Shown piece after piece: positions 51,602-60,624 of a stretch of DNA of 64,000 nucleotides. Positions within the stretch are counted from its first letter, which is position 1, and each line of letters starts with the position of its first letter. The notes under the pieces are model-generated. The model saw nothing but the letters and a program-made list of their open reading frames with translations. It was not told the origin of the DNA and did no database searches. The translations under genes and the position numbers were made by a program. The DNA is taken from contig NZ_CP041244.1 of the NCBI RefSeq assembly GCF_006547145.1, forward strand, positions 8,866,001 to 8,930,000, in the 5' to 3' direction. Source of the stretch: Actinomadura sp. WMMA1423. Its GTDB lineage: Bacteria; Actinomycetota; Actinomycetes; Streptosporangiales; Streptosporangiaceae.

Positions 51602-52599
51602 AGGGGGGCGCGCTCGTCGCGCCCGGGACGGTGGCGGTCGTGGACGACCTGCCCGAGCCTGCCTGCGGCCCGGACGACGTCGTCGTCGCGGTCCACGGGG
51701 TGGGGCTGTGCGGGTCGGACCTGGCGGTCGTCTCGGGCCATCGCCCCGTGCCCGCACTGCCGTGGGTGCTCGGGCACGAGGCGTTCGGCGTCGTCGTGGC
51801 CGCCGGCGTCGGGGTCGTCGACCGGTTCCCCGGGCAGCGCGTCGTCGTCGAACCCAACTACCCGTGCCTGCGCTGCGCGCCGTGCCGGTCGGGCGCGACG
51901 GCGGGCTGCCGGAACCGCCGGGCGGCGGGCATCTCCGAGCCGGGGCTGCTGGCCGAGCGCGTCGCGGTGCCGGCCCGATTCACCTGGCCCGTCCCGGACG
52001 GCTGGGACGACACCGACGTCGCCTGCGTGGAGCCGTTCACAGTGGCGCTGAACGCCGTCCGCATGAGCGGCCTCACCCTGGGGGACCGGTGCCTGGTCGT
52101 CGGCGCGGGCTCCCAGGGGCTGCTGGTGACGGTGGCCGTAACGCACGCCGGGGGCGTCCCGTTCGTCGTCGAGCCCCATCCGGGGCGCCTGGCGCTCGCA
52201 CGGGAACTGGGCGCCGAGGACGCCTCAGACCCCCCGTCGGGGACGACCTTCCCGGTGGTGATCGAGACCTCCGGCGTTCCGGAGGCGTTCGAGCAGGCGC
52301 TGGAGCGCACGTCCCCGGGCGGCTCCCTCATCGCCGTCGGCCAGAGCGGCCGGCGCGCCCGCCTGTCCACCCTCACCCTCGTGCAGCGGCGCCTGACGTT
52401 GCGCGGCTGCCTCATCTACGACCACCCGGCGGACTTCCCCCGCACGATCGCGACGATGGCCGAGCACGACCTCCACCTGGGAAGGGTGCTGCGCGAGCGC
52501 TTCGAGCTCGCCGAGGCGCCGACGGCGTTCGCGCGGGCGGCCGAGATCGCCGGCAAGACCTGGATCAGCATGCCCCGAACCGAGGAGAACGCCTCATGA
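51598..52599 (+). CDS. Zinc-dependent alcohol dehydrogenase (MDR)
   Basis: GTG start overlapping the previous stop; 333 residues. Catalytic zinc ligands lie in GLCGSDLAV and LGHEAFG. CLRCAPCRSGATAGC carries the four structural-zinc Cys, and CLVVGAGSQGLLVTVA is the Rossmann motif. It probably oxidises a primary or secondary alcohol to the aldehyde or ketone used by its operon partners. Confidence 0.9.
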   Translation: MKGGALVAPGTVAVVDDLPEPACGPDDVVVAVHGVGLCGSDLAVVSGHRPVPALPWVLGHEAFGVVVAAGVGVVDRFPGQRVVVEPNYPCLRCAPCRSGATAGCRNRRAAGISEPGLLAERVAVPARFTWPVPDGWDDTDVACVEPFTVALNAVRMSGLTLGDRCLVVGAGSQGLLVTVAVTHAGGVPFVVEPHPGRLALARELGAEDASDPPSGTTFPVVIETSGVPEAFEQALERTSPGGSLIAVGQSGRRARLSTLTLVQRRLTLRGCLIYDHPADFPRTIATMAEHDLHLGRVLRERFELAEAPTAFARAAEIAGKTWISMPRTEENAS

Positions 52600-54419
52600 C
52601 CGTGGACGTCCACCCCCGTGACGACAGCGCCGTGTCGGTGTCCGCGGCGGAGGCGCTCGTCCGGCAGCTCGAAGGCTACGGCGTGGAGTACGTCTTCGGG
52701 ACCTGCGGCCACACCAACATCGCCCTGCTGGATGCGCTGGGTCGCAGCCCCATCACCTTCGTCATCGCGCGCCACGAGCAGGCCGCGGCCCACGCCGCCG
52801 ACGGCTACGCCCGCGCCTCCGGCAAGCCGGGCGTCCTGCTGGTCCACGTCGGGCCGGGCATGATGAACGCCGTCACCGGCGTGGCCACCGCAGCACTCGA
52901 CTCTGTGCCGCTGGTCGCCATCGCCGGCGACATCCCGTCCTACTACCACGGCCGGCACCCGCACCAGGAGGTCAACCTCCATGCCGACGCCGACCAGACC
53001 GCCATCTACCGGCCCTTCGTCAAGCGCGCCTGGCACGTCCACCGCGCCGAGGACCTCGCCCGCTTCACCGAGCGCGCGTTCTGGACGGCCTCCTCCGGGC
53101 GCCCCGGCGCGGTCCTGCTCAACGTGCCGATGGACCTGTTCTCGCGGCGCGTCGCCCCGGCCGGGCATCCACTCCCGGCACACGAGGCGGCGCCCGCCCT
53201 GCCCGCCGACGTCGCCGAGCGGATCGCCGTGCTGCTCGCCGAGGCCGAACGGCCGCTGATCTACCTTGGCGGCGGGCTGCGCGCCGCGGCGGGCCGCCGC
53301 GCGCTGCTCGCGCTCGCCGAACACCTCGACATCCCCATGGCCCACTCGCTCATGGGCAAGGGCACCGTGCCGGACGACCACCCGCTGCTGCTCGGCATGC
53401 CGGGCTTCTGGGGGCTGCGCGCGACCAACGACTACGCCCGCTCGGCCGACGTCGTGCTCGCCCTGGCCACTCGGTTCGCCGAGACCGACGCCAGCTCATG
53501 GGACCCGCGCCACACCTGGAACCTCGGAGCGGCCGGCGCGGACGGTGACACCCCGGGGCGGCTCATCCAGATCGACATCGACCCCGCGGAGATCGGACGC
53601 AACTACCCGGTGGAGATCGGCGCCGTCGCGGACGTGACGCTCGCCGTGCAGGCGGTCGAAGCGGCCGTGCGGAAGGTCCGGCCCGAGCCGGCGGCACGAC
53701 CGGGACTGCGCGAGCGCATCCGTGCCGCCCGCTCGGAGCTGTTCGAGCGGAGCCGCGAGCGCGGTCGCGACGCGGCCTTCCCGCTGCGGCCCGAGCGCAT
53801 CCTCGCCGACCTGCGGGAGGCGCTGCCGCCCGACGCCATGCTGGTCACCGACGTCGGCTGGAACAAGAACGGCGTGGCCCAGTGCTACGAGCTGCCCGCC
53901 GAGGGGCGGTTCATCACCCCCGGCGGCGCGTCCACCATGGGCTTCGGCCCCGCCGCGGCCGTCGGCGTGCAGATCGGCGCCCCCGGCAGGGTCGTGGTGG
54001 CGCTGGTCGGCGACGGTGGCATGAGCGCTCAACTGCCGGCCGTCCCGATGGCGGTCGAGCAGGGCCTGCCGGTCGTGTTCGTGGTGATGAACAACCGCGC
54101 CCACGGCACCATCGCAGACCTCCAGGCCGCCAACTTCGGCGCGAGCCACGGCTGCGAGTTCCGCGACCCGGACGGCCGGCCCTACAGCCCCGACTTCGCC
54201 GCTCTCGCCGAGGCGTGCGGAGCCGACGGACACCGGATCGACGCGCCGGAGGCGCTGCTGCCGGCGCTGCGCGCGGCCGTCGCCGCCCGCCGTCCGGCGG
54301 TCCTCGACGTGCCCATGGTCAACGAGCCCGTGCCCACACCCGGGCACTGGAACATCAACGACATCTACCAGGGTGTCTTCCCGGGCGACAGCGGTCACCC
54401 CACGCTGCCCACCTCCTGA
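52596..54419 (+). CDS. Thiamine-diphosphate-dependent enzyme, acetolactate-synthase-like
   Basis: The 607-residue protein has three domains of the acetohydroxyacid synthase/benzoylformate decarboxylase type. The N-terminal domain has EYVFGTCGHTNIALL and the TPP-activating Glu in FVIARHEQAAAHAADGYARA. The middle domain has PLIYLGGGLRAAAGR. The C-terminal domain has the TPP motif GDGGMSAQLPA with VVMNNRAHGTIADLQ. It likely decarboxylates or cleaves a keto acid or acyloin. It overlaps the dehydrogenase gene by 4 bp, so it belongs to the same catabolic route; the substrate is not evident. Confidence 0.88.
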   Translation: MTVDVHPRDDSAVSVSAAEALVRQLEGYGVEYVFGTCGHTNIALLDALGRSPITFVIARHEQAAAHAADGYARASGKPGVLLVHVGPGMMNAVTGVATAALDSVPLVAIAGDIPSYYHGRHPHQEVNLHADADQTAIYRPFVKRAWHVHRAEDLARFTERAFWTASSGRPGAVLLNVPMDLFSRRVAPAGHPLPAHEAAPALPADVAERIAVLLAEAERPLIYLGGGLRAAAGRRALLALAEHLDIPMAHSLMGKGTVPDDHPLLLGMPGFWGLRATNDYARSADVVLALATRFAETDASSWDPRHTWNLGAAGADGDTPGRLIQIDIDPAEIGRNYPVEIGAVADVTLAVQAVEAAVRKVRPEPAARPGLRERIRAARSELFERSRERGRDAAFPLRPERILADLREALPPDAMLVTDVGWNKNGVAQCYELPAEGRFITPGGASTMGFGPAAAVGVQIGAPGRVVVALVGDGGMSAQLPAVPMAVEQGLPVVFVVMNNRAHGTIADLQAANFGASHGCEFRDPDGRPYSPDFAALAEACGADGHRIDAPEALLPALRAAVAARRPAVLDVPMVNEPVPTPGHWNINDIYQGVFPGDSGHPTLPTS

Positions 54420-54467
54420 GCCCACCGACCCCCACCCACCCCGACATCCACCCACCGAGGTGAAGCA

Positions 54468-55625
54468 ATGTTCACTATCCCCCGACTCCGTGTCACCGCC
54501 CTGGCCGCCGGAGTCCTCGCCGCGGGCCTGACCGCGGCGTGCGGCGCCCCCGGGGAGTCGAAGGACTCCGGCTCCGGCGGCAGCGGACCGATCAAGATCG
54601 CCGTCGTCGACGCCCAGAGCGGGCAGCTGAGCTCGCTCGGCAAGTGGGAGCACAAGGGCGCCAAGCTCGCCGTCGACGAGTGGAATGCCAAGGGCGGCGT
54701 CAACGGCCGGAAGATCCAGCTCGACGTCTTCGACGACCAGGGCGACCCCACGGTCGGGACGAACCTCGCCCGCAAGATCGACAGCCAGGGGTACATCGCG
54801 ATGCTCGGCACCGCCGAGAGCGCCGTCACGATCGCCATGGCGCCCTCGCTCAGGCAGGCCGGGATCCCCAACATCGCCTCGGGGCAGTCACCGGGCATGG
54901 TGGCGCTGAAGAGCCCCTTCCTCTTCCTCAACGGGCCCACGAGCACGACCTACGACGAGACCCTCGCCAAGTACGTCGTCGATCAGAAGAAGATGAAGAA
55001 GATCGCGATGATCAGCAACAACGGGTCCTACGGCAAGGGCGAGCACGACGCCTTCCTCAAGGCGCTCGGCGATCGGGGCCTCAAGCCCGTCGCCGACGAG
55101 GTCGTCACCACCGACCAGAAGGACTTCAGCGCCCAGCTCACCAAGGTCCGGCAGAAGTCTCCGGAAGTGATCTTCCTCGGCGCCGAGGAAGTGGAGTCCG
55201 GCCTCATCGTCAAGCAGGCCCGCGACCTCGGCATCACCGTGCCGTTCGCGGGAGCGGCGCCGCAGGGGACCCCCGTGTACCGCGACACGGCCGGCGTCAA
55301 GAACGCCGAGGGGACCATCGTCAGCTCGCCCTACCTCGGCAACCAGGTGAGCGAGGCGTCCAAGAAGTTCGCGGCCGCCTACAAGGCCGCCTACGGCGAG
55401 GACGCCGAACTGCACGGCGCGAAGGCCTACGACGGTGCGCAGATCCTGCTCACCGCGCTGCAGAGCAGCGGCGTCGCGACCGGCAGGAAGCTCGCCGACG
55501 CGATCCGCGCGGTGCGCTACCAGGGCCTGCTCGGCGACTTCGCCTACGACGAGACGGGTGTCGGCATCAAGGCCACCACGATCGGGATCATGAAGAACGG
55601 GACGGTCGTCGAGGCCGGCGTCTGA
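54468..55625 (+). CDS. HAAT-type (branched-chain amino acid-like) binding lipoprotein
   Basis: The 385-residue protein has a lipoprotein signal (lipobox Cys in LTAACGAPG) and a LivJ/LivK-like fold (IKIAVVDAQSGQLSSLGKWE, KKIAMISNNGSYGKGEHDAF, EVIFLGAEEVESGL, HGAKAYDGAQILLTAL). Members bind amino acids but also aromatic acids, short-chain amides and urea-like solutes. Clustering with dehydrogenases and a PQQ enzyme suggests a carboxylic acid or alcohol-derived ligand. Confidence 0.9.
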   Translation: MFTIPRLRVTALAAGVLAAGLTAACGAPGESKDSGSGGSGPIKIAVVDAQSGQLSSLGKWEHKGAKLAVDEWNAKGGVNGRKIQLDVFDDQGDPTVGTNLARKIDSQGYIAMLGTAESAVTIAMAPSLRQAGIPNIASGQSPGMVALKSPFLFLNGPTSTTYDETLAKYVVDQKKMKKIAMISNNGSYGKGEHDAFLKALGDRGLKPVADEVVTTDQKDFSAQLTKVRQKSPEVIFLGAEEVESGLIVKQARDLGITVPFAGAAPQGTPVYRDTAGVKNAEGTIVSSPYLGNQVSEASKKFAAAYKAAYGEDAELHGAKAYDGAQILLTALQSSGVATGRKLADAIRAVRYQGLLGDFAYDETGVGIKATTIGIMKNGTVVEAGV

Positions 55626-55648
55626 TCCGGCGACCGTGACGGGCCCCC

Positions 55649-55679
55649 GCGGCCGGGCACGCACGCGGTGCCCGGCCGC
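55649..55679 (+). terminator. Perfect intercistronic hairpin after the binding protein
   Basis: GCGGCCGGGCAC and GTGCCCGGCCGC form a perfect 12 bp stem with a 7 nt loop between binding protein and permease. It probably attenuates or stabilises the mRNA, so the binding protein is made in excess. Confidence 0.65.
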
Positions 55680-55733
55680 CCGCCCCGCGTCCCCGGCCGG
55701 CCCCTCCGCCGGCCCGCGTCAGAAAGAAGAACC

Positions 55734-56603
55734 ATGCAGGTCTTCCTCCAGACACTCATCGGCGGGCTGAGCCTCGGCGCGATCTACGCCCTCGTCGCGA
55801 TGGGGTTCTCCCTCGTCTACCGCACCATGGGCCTGGTCAACTTCGCGCACGCCGACGTGCTCATGATCGGCGCCTACACCGCCTCCACGTTCTACATGTC
55901 CAGCAAGCTGCCCTTCGCGGTCGCCATGGCCCTGGCCATCGCGATCACCGCGCTCATCGGCCTGTTCATCGAGCGGGTCCTGCGCCCGCTGGAGAACAAG
56001 GACTTCACCCTGATGCTGATCGGCACGATCGGCTTCGGGATGGTCCTGCAGGCCGTCGCGGTGCTCATCTGGGGCGCCACCGGCCGCGCCGTCGCGTCCC
56101 CGGTCAAGGCGGCGCCGCTGGAGTTCCTCGGGCTGCGGGTGCGCACCTACGACCTCGTCGTGCTGCTCATCGCGGCCGTCGCGGTGCTGCTGCTCGTCGG
56201 CTTCCTCCAGCGGACGAAGATGGGCGCGGCCATGCAGGCGGTCGCCATGGACCACGAGGCGGCCACCGCGGTCGGCATCCATGTCGGCCGCAGCAACGCG
56301 ATCGCCTTCGCCATCGGCGCCGGGCTCGCCGCGCTGGCCGGCGGCCTCGTCGGCCCGCTGCTGTACGTGAACGCGACGATGGGCGGGACCATCGGGATCA
56401 AGGGCTTCGCCGCCGCCATGCTCGGCGGCTGCGGGAACGTGCCCGGGGCGATCGCCGGCGGCTTCCTCATCGGGATCCTTGACTCGTTCGCCGCAGGGCA
56501 CTTCCAGGGCTACTCCGAACTGGTGGTGTTCCTGGTGTTCACCGTGGCCATCATGGTCCGGCCGACCGGCCTGTTCGGCGAGACGACGGTGAGCCGGGCA
56601 TGA
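55734..56603 (+). CDS. HAAT-type ABC permease, LivH-like
   Basis: The ATG at 55734 gives 289 residues with about eight hydrophobic helices. Family motifs are GGLSLGAIYALVAMGFSLVY, GLVNFAHADVLMIGAY, AVAMDHEAATAVGIHVGRSN and GLVGPLLYVN. It overlaps the next gene by 4 bp and pairs with its permease domain. Confidence 0.92.
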   Translation: MQVFLQTLIGGLSLGAIYALVAMGFSLVYRTMGLVNFAHADVLMIGAYTASTFYMSSKLPFAVAMALAIAITALIGLFIERVLRPLENKDFTLMLIGTIGFGMVLQAVAVLIWGATGRAVASPVKAAPLEFLGLRVRTYDLVVLLIAAVAVLLLVGFLQRTKMGAAMQAVAMDHEAATAVGIHVGRSNAIAFAIGAGLAALAGGLVGPLLYVNATMGGTIGIKGFAAAMLGGCGNVPGAIAGGFLIGILDSFAAGHFQGYSELVVFLVFTVAIMVRPTGLFGETTVSRA

Positions 56604-58438
56604 ACGCACTCCTGCGCCACCGCCGCACCCCGCGGTTCGCCACGATCGCCGCCTTCGGCCTGATCGCCTGGCTGCTGCCGTACCAACTCGGCGGGTACGC
56701 CATCCACGTCGTCGACATCGCGCTGGTGTTCGCGCTGCTGGCCGTAGGCATGGGCCTCGCCATGGGGATCGCCGGCCAGATCAACCTCGCGCAGGTGGCC
56801 TTCTTCGGGGTCAGCGCCTACGCCACCGCGATCCTCACCACCCACGAGGGGCTCGGGTTCTGGCCCGCCGCCCTGATCGCGCTCGTGGCCACCGCCCTGA
56901 TCGGGCTGCTGGTCGGCATACCGGCACTGCGCATGCAGTCGCACTACCTCGGCATCGTCACCCTCGGTCTCGCGCTCGGGTTCATCAACTGGACGACCAA
57001 CGCCGAGATGGCCGGCGGCGCCGAGGGCATCTCCGCCATCCCCGTCCCGCCGATGTTCGGCGTCGACCTGTCCAGCGAGTACCTGTACTACTACGTCGAG
57101 GTGGTGGTGTTCGCGGCCGCGCTGGCCTTCGGGCTCTTCGTCGTCCGGACCGGGCTCGGGCGCAGGATGATGGCCATGCGGGACGACCCGCTGGCCGCCG
57201 GCGCCGTCGGCGCGCAGATCCCGCTGCTGCGGATGACCGCGTTCATGCTCTCCAGCGTCTTCGGCGGCCTCGCGGGCATCCTCTACGCCGGGCTCATCCG
57301 CTACGTCGCGCCCGACACCTTCAACATCGCCAACATGTTCCTGCTGCTCGCCATGGTGGTGATCGGCGGTCGGCAGAGCCTCGTCGGCTGCGTCGTCGGC
57401 GCGGTCGGGCTGACGCTCATCCGCGAACGGCTCGTCGACTACCCCACCTACGCGCAGCTCGGCTTCGGCGTCGTCGTGGTCCTCATGGTGGTGTTCGCGC
57501 CGACGGGTCTCGCCGGGATCCCGGCACGGGTGAGGACCATGGTGGACCGCCGCCGGGGCCGGACCGCCGAGCGCACCGCCCTGGGCCCGTTCCGGCCGTA
57601 CCGACCCGCCGAGGGCGGCACCGGGCCGGACGGAGAGCCGGTCCTGGAGATCAGGGAGATCGCCAAGCACTTCCGCGGCCTCAAGGCGCTGAAGGACGTC
57701 TCGCTGACGGTGCGGCGGGGCGAGATCCGCGGCATCGTCGGCCCGAACGGCTCGGGGAAGACGACGCTCTTCAACGTCATCAGCGGCTTCTACAGACCGT
57801 CCGGGGGCCGGGTGCTGCTGGACGGCCGGGTGGTGTCGGGATCGCGCCCGTACCGGCTCTCCATGCTGGGCGTGGCCCGCACCTTCCAGAACCTGCGGCT
57901 GTTCGGGGAGCTGAGCGTCCGGGACAACCTCCTGGTCGCGCTGGACCGGTCCCGCACCCGCGCGATCTGGCGGTACGCGCTGTGGCCCGTCGGGATCTGG
58001 CGGCAGGAGCGCCGGCTGCACCGGCGGGCGGACGAGCTCCTCGACCGGTTCGGGCTGACCGGGTTCGCCGGGGCCGCGCCGGGAGCGCTGCCCTACGGCA
58101 TCCAGCGGCGCATCGAGATCGCCCGCGCGATGGCGTCCGGGCCGCGCCTGCTGCTGCTCGACGAGCCGGCGGCCGGGCTGAACGGCGAGGAGGTCCGCCA
58201 GCTCGCCGAGATCGTCCGCTCGATCCGCGACAGCGGCGTCACCGTCGTCCTCATCGAGCACAACATGGGCCTCGTGATGTCACTGTGCGAGCGGGTCACC
58301 GTGCTCGCCGGAGGCTCGGTGATCGCCGAGGGCACGCCCGCCGAGGTGGTCGCCGACCACGCGGTGATCGAGGCCTACCTCGGAGACTCCGCCATGGCAG
58401 GCATGCCCCTCCCGGACACCAGCGAGGTGACCTCATGA
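56600..58438 (+). CDS. HAAT-type permease-ATPase fusion (LivM-LivG-like)
   Basis: The 612-residue protein has two parts. Residues about 1-320 form a LivM-like permease (GLAMGIAGQINLAQVAFFGV, MRDDPLAAGAVGAQIPLLRM). Residues about 345-612 form a LivG-like ATPase (VGPNGSGKTTLFNVISGFY near residue 380, GVARTFQNLRLFGELSVRDN, LLLLDEPAAGLN, VVLIEHNMGLVMSLCERVTV). Separate chains are commoner; this fusion is known in several actinobacteria and proteobacteria. With LivH and LivF it forms the importer. Confidence 0.92.
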   Translation: MNALLRHRRTPRFATIAAFGLIAWLLPYQLGGYAIHVVDIALVFALLAVGMGLAMGIAGQINLAQVAFFGVSAYATAILTTHEGLGFWPAALIALVATALIGLLVGIPALRMQSHYLGIVTLGLALGFINWTTNAEMAGGAEGISAIPVPPMFGVDLSSEYLYYYVEVVVFAAALAFGLFVVRTGLGRRMMAMRDDPLAAGAVGAQIPLLRMTAFMLSSVFGGLAGILYAGLIRYVAPDTFNIANMFLLLAMVVIGGRQSLVGCVVGAVGLTLIRERLVDYPTYAQLGFGVVVVLMVVFAPTGLAGIPARVRTMVDRRRGRTAERTALGPFRPYRPAEGGTGPDGEPVLEIREIAKHFRGLKALKDVSLTVRRGEIRGIVGPNGSGKTTLFNVISGFYRPSGGRVLLDGRVVSGSRPYRLSMLGVARTFQNLRLFGELSVRDNLLVALDRSRTRAIWRYALWPVGIWRQERRLHRRADELLDRFGLTGFAGAAPGALPYGIQRRIEIARAMASGPRLLLLDEPAAGLNGEEVRQLAEIVRSIRDSGVTVVLIEHNMGLVMSLCERVTVLAGGSVIAEGTPAEVVADHAVIEAYLGDSAMAGMPLPDTSEVTS

Positions 58439-59208
58439 ACGCCGACACGACCTCCGCCGGAACCAGGCGCGAGAAGCCGCCTCCGGAGAGCGAGGGGGCG
58501 ACCCTCACCGTGGAGGACCTGTCCGTCCACTACGGGGGAGTGTGCGCGGTCAGCTCGATCGGCTTCACCGTCGAGCCCGGCCAGTCGGTGGGCATCATCG
58601 GCGCGAACGGTGCGGGCAAGACCTCCACGCTCAAGGCGCTGATGGGCCTGGTGCCGCGCAGCGGCGGCCGCGTCACCTTCGGCGGGACCGACCTGGCGAA
58701 GGTCAGGGCGCGCGACGTCGTCAGGCACGGCATCGGCTACGTCCCCGAGGGGCGGCACGTCTTCCCCGGCCTCACGGTCGAGAAGAACCTGATGCTGGGC
58801 GCCTACGCCCGGTCGTGGCGCGACTCCGGGACCAGGGAGAGCCTCGCCGAGGTCTACGAGTTGTTCCCGGTGCTGGGAGAGATGCGGTCCCGGCTCGCCG
58901 GCGCCCTGTCCGGCGGGCAGCAGCAGATGCTGGCCGTCGGCCGGGCGCTGATGGCCCGGCCGCGGCTGATCCTGCTGGACGAGCCGTCCATGGGCCTGTC
59001 ACCGAAGCTCGTGGAGGACATCCTCGCCGTGCTGCTGCGGCTGCGCGGGGAGGGGCTGAGCCTGCTGCTGGTCGAGCAGAACGCCAAGCTGACCTTCGAG
59101 GCGACGAGCGACTGCGTGGTCATGGAGAACGGGGAGGTGGCCATGACCGGCACCTCCGCCGAGCTGCGCGACGACGTCCGCGTCCGCCGCATCTACCTGG
59201 GCCTGTAG
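58435..59208 (+). CDS. HAAT-type ABC ATPase, LivF-like
   Basis: This 257-residue protein has Walker A GANGAGKTSTLKALMG, GIGYVPEGRHVFPGLTVEKN, signature ALSGGQQQMLAVGRALMARP, Walker B LILLDEPSMGLSP and H-loop-equivalent LLLVEQNAKLTFEATSD. It is the second ATPase of the importer and the last gene of the operon, overlapping the fusion gene by 4 bp. Confidence 0.93.
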   Translation: MNADTTSAGTRREKPPPESEGATLTVEDLSVHYGGVCAVSSIGFTVEPGQSVGIIGANGAGKTSTLKALMGLVPRSGGRVTFGGTDLAKVRARDVVRHGIGYVPEGRHVFPGLTVEKNLMLGAYARSWRDSGTRESLAEVYELFPVLGEMRSRLAGALSGGQQQMLAVGRALMARPRLILLDEPSMGLSPKLVEDILAVLLRLRGEGLSLLLVEQNAKLTFEATSDCVVMENGEVAMTGTSAELRDDVRVRRIYLGL

Positions 59209-59280
59209 TGCGGGCGGGCACTGGACACCGCGCCTGCGGACGTTGAGGCGCGGTCGCACGTTCCCGCTCGGCACCCGCGC

Positions 59281-59322
59281 CGCCTGTCGCCGCCCGGAAC
59301 GCGATCCGGGCGGCGACAGGCG
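59281..59322. terminator. Bidirectional terminator, 17 bp perfect stem
   Basis: CGCCTGTCGCCGCCCGG and CCGGGCGGCGACAGGCG flank an 8 nt loop between the convergent ATPase and ThuA genes. Confidence 0.8.
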
Positions 59323-59359
59323 GGGGAGGCGGCACGGTGGGGCGCCGGCCCCGCGTGCG

Positions 59360-60352
59360 TCAGCGGCAGAAGGGCTTCTTGCCCATGGCGGACTCGATCC
59401 CGTTGAGCAGCAGGCTCTGGAACTCCTTCGCCCCGGCGAAGGAGCCGCCGTCATCGGTGAACGCCTTGGCGTCGTGGCCGAGTGTGGTGAGCCATGCGCG
59501 TCCGCCGTCGTAGTACTGGCACCAGGCCACCGGGTGGAGCGAGCCGTGGCCCGGGTGGTTCATGTTGCCCGCGATCCCCTGCGTCAGGGTCCCCTCGTCC
59601 ACGGTCGCCAGGAACCGCACGCGGCTCGGGAAGGGGACGAGGTTGTACCACTCGTCGGTGAAGGCCCAGCGGCTCGGCAGCCCCGCGGTGGAGACGTCCT
59701 TGCGGTCGACGGTCTGGACCGTTCCGGGCTGCTCTCGCGGGTGGTCGTAGAAGTTGGCGCCGCCGAGGAGGCCCTCGTACCACGGCCAGTTGTACTCGGT
59801 CCCGAACGCGTTGTGGACGCCGACGAATCCGCCGCCGCCCCGGACGTACTGGCGCAAGGACGTCTGGGCCGCGTCGTCGAGGGTGTCGCGGCTGGTGCTG
59901 AGGAACACGACCGCGTTGTAGCCGAAGAGCCTGGCCGGGGAGGCCAGCTGCGCCACGTCCTCGGTCCAGTCGACGGAGAACCCGTTGTTCCGGCCCATCT
60001 CCACCAGGGCCTTCTGAGCCGCGTTCGCGTCGCCGAGCGGGGGGTTCATGCCCGGCGGGAGAGCGGGCCCGAGGTTGGCGTGCCGGGGCCCTGCGGTCCG
60101 GCTGTAGACGAGGACCCTGTAGCCCTTCGACGCGTCGAAGTTGCCCCAGTCGTGGTAGCAGCGCGGGTCGGTGCCGCGGCACACGCCGTAGTCGGGGTCG
60201 CCGAGCTCCTGGGCGCCGCGGTCCTTGGGTCCGGCGAGCGCGCCGCCCGCGGTGGCGGGCACCCCGGTGAGCAGCGACGTGGTGACGAGCACCGCGGCCG
60301 TGCCGAGTGCGGCGGCAGTCGCGGTGGCGAGGCGGGACGAGGGTCTCCTCAT
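59360..60352 (-). CDS. Secreted ThuA-domain protein
   Basis: The ATG at 60352 gives 330 residues. A signal peptide (RLATATAAALGTAAVLVTTS to about residue 36) precedes a ThuA/glutamine-amidotransferase-like domain: YRVLVYSRTAGPRHANLGPA, YNAVVFLSTSRDTLDD, YVRGGGGFVGVHNAFGTEYN, DEWYNL and VAWCQYYDGGRAWLTTLGHD. ThuA domains occur beside sugar and alcohol dehydrogenases; the activity is not settled. It diverges from the PQQ dehydrogenase across a region with two operator pairs. Confidence 0.85.
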   Translation of the reverse strand: MRRPSSRLATATAAALGTAAVLVTTSLLTGVPATAGGALAGPKDRGAQELGDPDYGVCRGTDPRCYHDWGNFDASKGYRVLVYSRTAGPRHANLGPALPPGMNPPLGDANAAQKALVEMGRNNGFSVDWTEDVAQLASPARLFGYNAVVFLSTSRDTLDDAAQTSLRQYVRGGGGFVGVHNAFGTEYNWPWYEGLLGGANFYDHPREQPGTVQTVDRKDVSTAGLPSRWAFTDEWYNLVPFPSRVRFLATVDEGTLTQGIAGNMNHPGHGSLHPVAWCQYYDGGRAWLTTLGHDAKAFTDDGGSFAGAKEFQSLLLNGIESAMGKKPFCR

Positions 60353-60386
60353 GGAACGGGTTCCTTCCTGGCAAGCGGCCTCTGTG

Positions 60387-60422
60387 GTCCGTCTAGCGGT
60401 CAAGTTGGACCGTCAAGAGGTT
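60387..60422. promoter_or_regulatory. Paired operator before the ThuA gene
   Basis: GTCC-GTCTAGC-GGTC (60387-60401) and GACC-GTCAAGA-GGTT (60408-60422) are 21 bp apart. The overlapping CGGTC-AAGTTG-GACCG is almost identical to that at 49835-49850. Confidence 0.68.
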
Positions 60423-60571
60423 CAAGGAACATCTCATGTGAAGCTTGGCGGCGGCAATACCCGACCACATACTGCGGCTCCTGCGGCTCTTCTCTGCGAC
60501 GAAACAATGGTTTGGCGCGACGAGTTCCTTGGGCGCCTCTTGTCAGGGGCGGGAAATCGACTTACCGTGGC

Positions 60572-60607
60572 GTCCGTTCAATGGACCTTCAAGTCCGTCT
60601 AGTGGAC
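60572..60607. promoter_or_regulatory. Paired operator before the PQQ dehydrogenase operon
   Basis: GTCC-GTTCAAT-GGAC (60572-60586) and GTCC-GTCTAGT-GGAC (60593-60607) are 21 bp apart; both have perfect 4-base arms and best define the module C consensus. Confidence 0.72.
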
Positions 60608-60624
60608 CATGAGAGGAAGCGGGC

